Assembly (NCBI GenBank): GCA_043766165.1
Contig: JAYUIJ010000064.1
Span: 1-9,099, forward strand
Length of the DNA: 9,099 bases
Source: CAIJZX01 sp043766165
GTDB lineage: Bacteria; Patescibacteriota; Patescibacteriia; SBBC01; CAIJZX01
Direction: 5' to 3'
Below, one piece after another: positions 5,323-9,099 of this stretch. The position numbers and the translations under genes were made by a program. The notes under the pieces were generated by a model. It did no database searches. It was not told the origin of the DNA and was given only the letters and a program-made list of their open reading frames with translations. How positions within the stretch are numbered: position 1 is the first letter of the stretch; each line of letters begins with the position of its first letter.

Positions 5323-5397
5323 TGGTACCGCCAAGGGGAGTCGAACCCCTCTTACCAGGATGAGAACCTGGCGTCCTAACCGATAGACGATGGCGGC
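5323..5397 (-). tRNA. tRNA-Glu (anticodon CTC)
   Basis: A complete cloverleaf of 75 bases including encoded CCA. Acceptor GCCGCCA pairs with TGGCGGT (first pair is a G-T wobble), discriminator A. D-stem GTCT/GGAC; anticodon stem CCAGG/CCTGG with loop TTCTCAT, so anticodon CTC reading GAG codons; T-arm AGGGG-TTCGACT-CCCCT. The first 22 bases overlap the 3' end of the GIY-YIG gene on the same strand. A second, UUC-type tRNA-Glu would be expected elsewhere in the genome. Confidence 0.95.
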
Positions 5398-5648
5398 ATG
5401 TAATTTTCTGGTTCTTCTTTAAAAATTTTCCTTGCAACCCCAGATTTTTTTAGTTGGAGTTCTCTTTTACGAGCTTCACCTCTCGTATCAAACTTTTCAG
5501 TCCTGATCAACTTCCATGGACGGTATGGTTTGGTAGAGCGAACCTTTCCCGCATTATGTTGAGATAGGCGAGTCGGAACATTTTCGCAACTCCCATAGTA
5601 TAACCTTTTATAAGAAATACTTCTAAGTACGTATGCGTAGTAAGGCAT
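5376..5648 (-). CDS. Stand-alone GIY-YIG domain endonuclease-like protein
   Basis: 90 residues consisting of one GIY-YIG domain of the small UvrC-N/COG2827 type. The GIY element appears as YAYVLRS (4-10), the YIG element as LYYGS (16-20), the catalytic Arg as Arg27 in TRLSQHNAGK, and the metal-binding Glu is probably Glu58 in RGEARKRELQLKK. The basic C-terminal helix ends KIFKEEPENY; the last seven residues (MPPSSIG) come from the start of the tRNA-Glu gene and the stop codon falls in its D-arm. Small proteins of this type are common in CPR genomes and their function is poorly defined; DNA nicking or repair is plausible. The overlap with a tRNA recalls mobile GIY-YIG homing enzymes, but no intron is seen here. 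No clear SD or promoter was found upstream. Confidence 0.85.
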   Translation of the reverse strand: MPYYAYVLRSISYKRLYYGSCENVPTRLSQHNAGKVRSTKPYRPWKLIRTEKFDTRGEARKRELQLKKSGVARKIFKEEPENYMPPSSIG

Positions 5649-5661
5649 AATATTCAGGATG

Positions 5662-5692
5662 TCCGGCGGAGCCAGATCCGGCCACCGCCGGA
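5662..5692. repeat. GC-rich hairpin in the divergent intergenic region
   Basis: TCCGGCGG (5662-5669) and CCGCCGGA (5685-5692) are exact reverse complements; inside, GCC and GGC can extend the stem around the loop AGATCC. It lies upstream of the GIY-YIG gene and is more GC-rich than its surroundings. A smaller hairpin, GGCTT/AAGCC, follows at 5737-5752. The rest of 5649-5784 shows no gene that I can support. It may be a dispersed repeat. Confidence 0.5.
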
Positions 5693-5784
5693 GACGATAG
5701 CTCCACGGTAAAACAGCGGGAGTGTAGCGAAAAAGCGGCTTTCTGACAAGCCATGTTGTATCTAGAGCGCAATCTGAATTTTTT

Positions 5785-5793
5785 TGCTATACT
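5785..5793 (+). promoter_or_regulatory. Extended -10 promoter for the 5818-8220 operon
   Basis: TGCTATACT is an extended -10 box differing by one base from the one at 4404-4412. No convincing -35 lies at 16-18 bases. Initiation near 5800 would give a leader under 20 bases without an SD before ATG 5818. Confidence 0.55.
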
Positions 5794-5817
5794 GGAAGCA
5801 CTTAAACACCAACGCCT

Positions 5818-6378
5818 ATGACCCCAACAACCCGCATTCTCTTGATCATTCTCGCTGTCATCGTTGTCGGTGGCGGAGCTTTCGTGTTAAGTGGCAAGTC
5901 TTCAATCGTGTTGCCATGGGCCAAAAATACAAACGTTATCAACACGAATACAACAACCACCAATACGGTGGTAACCAACACAGCCGCCCCAACTAATGTT
6001 ACTGTCACACTTCCGACTGAGGTCAAAGGGGATACAGTCGTGGCGGGAACGCTGAAAGTCGGCGACACAGTCGTTACAATTTCCAGTCAGCAAAAACAAA
6101 CCACCGCTGACGGCGAAACTGCAGATAAAGGAAAAACCTTCCTCTATGTGTATGTCGATCCAATCGAGCCGGCGAATGTGCTAGCGGTCAACACTGGTTT
6201 ACGAACCGCGGTAGTCAACGACGGAAAAACGAGCTACCCGTTGGAAAGTTTAAAAATTGCCAGCACCTCGGTCAAAGGCGACCGCGGATTCTTGCGTTTT
6301 ACCATTCCTGATACTGCTAAGAACCTGCAATTGCAACTTGGGACTGGCACGGCGCTGCAAAGCGTGACGCTGAAGTAA
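5818..6378 (+). CDS. Membrane-anchored DUF4352-like surface protein
   Basis: 186 residues. An N-terminal hydrophobic segment at about 6-25 (RILLIILAVIVVGGGAFVL) without a clear cleavage site acts as a signal anchor. Residues 37-62 form a low-complexity Asn/Thr stalk (NTNVINTNTTTTNTV...), a feature I associate with Parcubacteria surface proteins. Residues about 65-186 look like a beta-sandwich similar to DUF4352/'telomeric repeat-binding factor 2-like' lipoprotein domains: KVGDTVVTISS, then DKGKTFLYVYVDPIEPAN, and a final GFLRFTIPDTAKNLQLQL strand pair. There are no cysteines. The likely role is an extracytoplasmic binding or structural domain; the ligand is unknown. It is the first gene of a tight + strand operon, 13 bases before the glycosyltransferase. 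Confidence 0.75.
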   Translation: MTPTTRILLIILAVIVVGGGAFVLSGKSSIVLPWAKNTNVINTNTTTTNTVVTNTAAPTNVTVTLPTEVKGDTVVAGTLKVGDTVVTISSQQKQTTADGETADKGKTFLYVYVDPIEPANVLAVNTGLRTAVVNDGKTSYPLESLKIASTSVKGDRGFLRFTIPDTAKNLQLQLGTGTALQSVTLK

Positions 6379-6391
6379 CATCTCGGTTCTG

Positions 6392-7522
6392 ATGAAGATT
6401 GGCTTGGTCACGCAGGCATATTATCCGGTGCTCGGCGGTGTAACCGAGCATGTTTGGCATTTGGGTAAAGAATTGGAACGACGCGGGCATACCGTAACTG
6501 TTATTACTGGCGGTGCCAAGAATGCTGACGATCGCGGCTTGCGGGTAGTGCGTCATGGCTGGCAAATTCCATTCATGACTAATGGCGCCAATATCCACAT
6601 GACGTTGGGCTGGAAATTAGGCCGTACGTTGCAACTGATTGAAAAGGAAGAACAGTTTGATGTGATTCACATCCAATCACCACTGGATCCGGGGCTGCCG
6701 TTGATTGCTAGTAAAGCCATGCGAACGCCGAAAGTTGGTACGTATCACACCGCTCGGCAACCAACCAAAAGTTTTAATGATCAGCTGCCAAATATCCTCC
6801 GGCCGATACTGCAAGACGCGATCAATAAAATCCAACACCATATTGCCGTCTCACCAGCCGCCGAAGAATTTGTTCATCGTTACTTTCCGCAGGTACACAT
6901 GTCGATCGTGACGAATGGCATCGATACCAAACGTTTTTCACCAGCAATTGAACCGCTGGAAAAATATCAAGATGATGTTTTTACTATTCTCTTTGTCGGT
7001 CGGATGGATCCACGGAAAGGAGCGAAGTTTCTTTTTGCCGCTTTACCATTTCTTGAAGAAAAACTGCAAGGTAAGTACAGAGTCGTGGTAGTCGGAACCA
7101 GTTGGATGCGAAAGTATTATGACGCCTTAATCCCAAGCGGCGTGCGTGAACACGTTGAGTTCGTTGGGTACGTAACGCCGGAAGAGTTGCCACGCTATTA
7201 TCGTTCGGCTGATGTCTATTGTTCACCGGCCACGGGCAATGAAAGTTTTGGGATTGTGTTGCTAGAAGCCATGGCCTGTGGGACACCGGTGGTCGCTTCA
7301 GACATTGACGGTTACCGTTGGGTAATAGAGCCGGGGACAGAAGGTTTACTCGTTCCACCGCGAAGTCCACGTCATTTAGCCGAAGCAATTACTACCTTAG
7401 CGAACGATCCTGCCCGCCGCACTGCTATGGGCGCGGCTGGACGAGCTAAAGCGTTAACGTATGATTGGTCAAAAATCGTCGATCAGCTTGAACCGATCTA
7501 CGACTCCATTCGCCGAACATAA
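6392..7522 (+). CDS. GT4-family glycosyltransferase (PimA-like GT-B fold)
   Basis: 376 residues, full length for family GT4. The N-terminal Rossmann domain has the glycine loop YPVLGGVTEHV (about 11-21) and GTYHTARQP (116-124). The C-terminal donor domain has FVGRMDPRKG (201-210), with Arg204 and Lys209 in the nucleotide-sugar contact positions, and the EX7E motif ESFGIVLLE (Glu284, Glu292) followed by AMACGTPVVASDIDG. Such enzymes transfer a sugar from an NDP or GDP donor with retention onto a lipid or glycan at the cytoplasmic membrane face. The resemblance to phosphatidylinositol mannosyltransferase PimA and related alpha-mannosyltransferases is general, so donor and acceptor cannot be assigned. 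ATG 6392 fits the canonical MKIGLV start. No SD. It lies between an anchored surface protein and a YfiH-type gene, which fits envelope glycolipid or glycoprotein synthesis (inference). Confidence 0.9.
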   Translation: MKIGLVTQAYYPVLGGVTEHVWHLGKELERRGHTVTVITGGAKNADDRGLRVVRHGWQIPFMTNGANIHMTLGWKLGRTLQLIEKEEQFDVIHIQSPLDPGLPLIASKAMRTPKVGTYHTARQPTKSFNDQLPNILRPILQDAINKIQHHIAVSPAAEEFVHRYFPQVHMSIVTNGIDTKRFSPAIEPLEKYQDDVFTILFVGRMDPRKGAKFLFAALPFLEEKLQGKYRVVVVGTSWMRKYYDALIPSGVREHVEFVGYVTPEELPRYYRSADVYCSPATGNESFGIVLLEAMACGTPVVASDIDGYRWVIEPGTEGLLVPPRSPRHLAEAITTLANDPARRTAMGAAGRAKALTYDWSKIVDQLEPIYDSIRRT

Positions 7523-7524
7523 TT

Positions 7525-8220
7525 ATGCCGCCACTAATTCCGCAACTGGATAAAGTGTCTTTTGGTTTCTCACAGGCTAGCGACGGCGATATGTCGCGCC
7601 ACCATGGTTTTGCCAATCGGCTAACTTTTTTAGAGCAGCAAGGTTTTTCAGCACAACGGATTGTCCACGCCGGTTCGGTTCATGGAAATACAACTAGTGT
7701 CATTACTGCTCAACAGGGCGGTCAGATTATTGAAGGTTCAGACGGATTAATTACCGCGGATATAAATGTTATTTTAACCGCCACCGCGGCTGACTGTTTA
7801 ATCGTTTTCGCCGTGGACCCAGTTGAACATGTTGTCGGTATTCTCCATGCCGGTCGAAAAGGATTAGCTATTCGTGCAATTACTGAATTCTTTCAAACCT
7901 GGCAAAAGCATTTCCCAGCTACAAACGTAAAAAATATCGTGGTCGATGTCAGTCCACGGATTTGTGGTCAACACTACACTGTCTTACCCGACGTGGCTCA
8001 ACAATTTGTCACTTGGCCAGCCGCTTGTCAGATGGACGGCAGCGTTATTCATCTTGATTTACAAACAGTAGCGCAATCACAACTACTGGAGGCAGGTTTA
8101 GGAGTAGATCGCATCAGATTTGCTCCGGTCTGTACGTTTGAAAATACCACATACTTTTCACACCGCCGAGATCGGGCCAACCCCATTCAGGTGCAGGTTG
8201 GTTGGCTGAAACAAGGGTAA
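7525..8220 (+). CDS. pgeF: YfiH/PgeF-type protein (purine nucleoside phosphorylase/laccase-domain family)
   Basis: 231 residues, the family norm of about 230-250. Members were long called multicopper polyphenol oxidases but act as zinc enzymes on purine nucleosides, and E. coli YfiH is linked to peptidoglycan fidelity. The zinc triad is visible: His53 in SVHGN, Cys91 in TAADCLIV, His108 in LHAGRKG. The C-terminal PVCTFENTTYFSHRRDR (201-217) corresponds to the family CT...FFSYRRD. Two family positions differ: the usual HAGWRG is HAGRKG, and the usual DGC/GPCIG region is DVSPRICGQHY. ATG 7525 follows the glycosyltransferase stop by two bases, implying coupling; no SD. A strong terminator belonging to the opposite strand lies directly after the stop. 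The exact substrate is not assignable. Confidence 0.88.
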   Translation: MPPLIPQLDKVSFGFSQASDGDMSRHHGFANRLTFLEQQGFSAQRIVHAGSVHGNTTSVITAQQGGQIIEGSDGLITADINVILTATAADCLIVFAVDPVEHVVGILHAGRKGLAIRAITEFFQTWQKHFPATNVKNIVVDVSPRICGQHYTVLPDVAQQFVTWPAACQMDGSVIHLDLQTVAQSQLLEAGLGVDRIRFAPVCTFENTTYFSHRRDRANPIQVQVGWLKQG

Positions 8221-8221
8221 G

Positions 8222-8247
8222 AAAAAACCCTGAATGTTCTTCAGGGT
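8222..8247 (-). terminator. Intrinsic terminator of the 197-aa minus-strand gene
   Basis: ACCCTGAA (8227-8234) and TTCAGGGT (8240-8247) form an 8-bp perfect stem with a 5-base loop. Read on the minus strand it is followed by six T (complement of 8222-8227) and lies directly beyond the stop at 8251. The + strand side lacks a T-tract, so it serves the minus gene, though the hairpin may also protect the convergent pgeF transcript. Confidence 0.88.
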
Positions 8248-8250
8248 CCA

Positions 8251-8844
8251 TTACGAGGCCTGAGCCTCTGGTTGCTGAGTGATGAGGCTGACATCAGCTA
8301 GTGTGTTAACGTGGGTCAGATTTCCTGAACGAACGAAGATTCCGTTTTCCAGCAGTCGGGCATAGCTAGGTTGGACGGTTCTACCAAAATGTCCAGTGAG
8401 TAGGCTGCTGAGACCACGAACACCATAGCCCTCATCCTGTTGCTGAGCAAAGTGCAGAATTGCGCCGTCTGCGTCGTCTAGTTCAAGGACGATGGGTTTA
8501 AAAACGGGGCGGCTCTTTGGGACGATGCGAATTCTTTCCATGTCTGATTCCTGCCAAAAGCGCTGCAGCTGCTGACTGAGCAACTGGTGGGTTTCCTCAG
8601 CTTCTTTGGCGTCGAACGCTTGGATGAGGAGCAGGACTTGAAGTCCATCGTACTGCACCTTAACGGCCGTAAAACGCGGGTAGCGTTCAAGCGGCTGTAC
8701 ATATGCGCCATCTGATGTTTTTGTCCGGCCTTGATCTTGGCAGGTGCTAATGGTCACCGGTGCATGACATCGTTCTTCGAGCGTGGTAGCAAATCGCAGA
8801 ATAGCTTTCGGCGTCAGATGAGCTTGCAACGTCAGGCGGGGCAT
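8251..8844 (-). CDS. Unrecognised 197-aa protein with a possible C-terminal winged helix
   Basis: I do not recognise the family. ATG 8844 is chosen over TTG 8850 because a GGAGGA SD lies exactly six bases upstream of it. Residues 1-80 look alpha/beta (MPRLTLQAHLT, then TAVKVQYDGLQVLLLIQAF), followed by a Gln/Glu-rich helix at about 79-100 (KEAEETHQLLSQQLQRFW). Residues 137-180 read like a winged helix: helix VRGLSSLLTGHFG, helix QPSYARLLENGIF, then a wing VRSGNLTHVN. This suggests DNA or RNA binding but is pattern reading only. There is no signal peptide or membrane segment; cysteines are at 26 and 35. The gene has its own promoter, SD and terminator, so it is a single-gene unit. Confidence 0.8.
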   Translation of the reverse strand: MPRLTLQAHLTPKAILRFATTLEERCHAPVTISTCQDQGRTKTSDGAYVQPLERYPRFTAVKVQYDGLQVLLLIQAFDAKEAEETHQLLSQQLQRFWQESDMERIRIVPKSRPVFKPIVLELDDADGAILHFAQQQDEGYGVRGLSSLLTGHFGRTVQPSYARLLENGIFVRSGNLTHVNTLADVSLITQQPEAQAS

Positions 8845-8850
8845 AGGCAA

Positions 8851-8856
8851 TCCTCC
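8851..8856 (-). promoter_or_regulatory. Strong SD fixing the start of the 197-aa gene
   Basis: On the minus strand GGAGGA is followed by six bases (TTGCCT) and then ATG 8844. The spacing is ideal for ATG 8844 and impossible for the in-frame TTG at 8850. Confidence 0.85.
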
Positions 8857-8904
8857 GTGATGTGAATGGCAAAGAGCAATACCACGAATAAACGGGTAAC
8901 GGAC

Positions 8905-8933
8905 AGACTATCACATCCTCCCTAAACGGTCAA
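8905..8933 (-). promoter_or_regulatory. Promoter of the 197-aa gene
   Basis: On the minus strand TTGACC (8933-8928) and TAGTCT (8910-8905) are separated by exactly 17 bases, and the -10 is extended (TGATAGTCT). Transcription would start near 8898, giving a leader of about 54 bases to the SD/start region. This is the best -35/-10 pair in the window. Confidence 0.65.
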
Positions 8934-8946
8934 CCCTGAGTTGAAG

Positions 8947-8972
8947 AAAAAACTCAGGTGGTTACCCGAGTT
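8947..8972 (-). terminator. Intrinsic terminator of the gene entering from the right edge
   Basis: On the minus strand AACTCGGGT (8972-8964), loop AACC and ACCTGAGTT (8959-8951) form a 9-bp stem with one G-T pair, followed by a T-tract (complement of 8947-8952). It starts two bases beyond the TAA of the partial gene. The second stem strand can alternatively pair with AACTCAGG (8942-8935) just downstream. Confidence 0.8.
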
Positions 8973-8973
8973 G

Positions 8974-9099
8974 TTAGAGATCAGCGTATTTATTGTTACC
9001 CACAAACGGAATGGTCAGATTTCTTCGACGGAGATCACGGCCTTGACGGAGCTGCTGTTCGGTTGAAATAACGGTGATAGGTGCTTGTCGATTGACAAA
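8974..9099 (-). CDS. C-terminal end of a protein (start lies beyond the window)
   Basis: On the minus strand an open frame runs from the window edge for 41 codons to TAA (8976-8974). The visible residues include APITVISTEQQLRQG and RNLTIPFVGNNKYADL, mixed polar and basic, with no recognisable motif. The terminator hairpin placed directly after the stop supports this frame being a real gene end. The family cannot be named from so short a piece. Confidence 0.6.
   Translation of the reverse strand, partial: FVNRQAPITVISTEQQLRQGRDLRRRNLTIPFVGNNKYADL

Noticed and set aside
5376..5648. Intron-encoded homing endonuclease in a split tRNA
   Set aside because: tRNA-Glu is complete and uninterrupted, and the tRNA fragment on the other side has a different acceptor strand, so no intron structure is supported.
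5802..6068. Minus-strand ORF opposite the surface protein gene
   Set aside because: Its Val/Thr-rich product is the mirror of the Asn/Thr repeat codons on the + strand; the + frame has a proper anchor, stalk and domain.
6984..7388. 134-codon minus-strand ORF inside the glycosyltransferase gene
   Set aside because: It lies wholly within a gene with clear GT4 motifs, and its own product shows no domain.

Overview
The window reads as a gene-dense chromosomal segment of a small-genome bacterium, most likely a member of the Candidate Phyla Radiation (Patescibacteria; Parcubacteria- or Uhrbacteria-like). This placement is inference. It rests on very short intergenic gaps, most start codons lacking a Shine-Dalgarno sequence, short divergent versions of core proteins, a stand-alone GIY-YIG protein next to tRNA, and a surface protein with an Asn/Thr-rich stalk. 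No marker such as 16S rRNA is present to settle it.

Layout. (1) Positions 1-4313, all on +: the 3' end of a secreted Ig-like protein, a YbaK-type tRNA-editing domain protein, scpA and scpB (condensin partners, overlapping by ATGA), tpiA and gap. Between scpB and tpiA a perfect 14-bp inverted repeat fills the whole gap and covers both the stop codon and the start codon. (2) Positions 4314-4480: a long imperfect inverted repeat, then an extended -10 promoter and a good SD, driving a 95-aa three-helix membrane protein. (3) Positions 4769-5648, on -: a terminator zone between convergent genes, a four-helix membrane protein with a Cx3CHx2H motif, an isolated 3' half of a tRNA, an intact tRNA-Glu(CTC), and a GIY-YIG gene whose 3' end overlaps the tRNA. 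(4) Positions 5649-5817: a divergent intergenic region with a GC-rich hairpin and an extended -10 promoter. (5) Positions 5818-8220, on +: an anchored DUF4352-like surface protein, a GT4 glycosyltransferase and a YfiH/PgeF-type protein, closely packed as one operon. (6) Positions 8222-9099, on -: a strong terminator, an unrecognised 197-aa protein with a possible C-terminal winged helix and its own promoter and SD, an upstream terminator, and the 3' end of one more gene.

How the genes relate. ScpA and ScpB form the kleisin/WHD part of the SMC condensin for chromosome segregation. Triosephosphate isomerase and GAPDH are consecutive glycolytic steps. The 5818-8220 operon is envelope-oriented for its first two genes. 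I see no phage, CRISPR, toxin-antitoxin or insertion-sequence genes. The most unusual content is structural: inverted repeats placed exactly at gene borders, and a tRNA locus with a coding overlap and a tRNA remnant. No intergenic stretch exceeds 300 bases.
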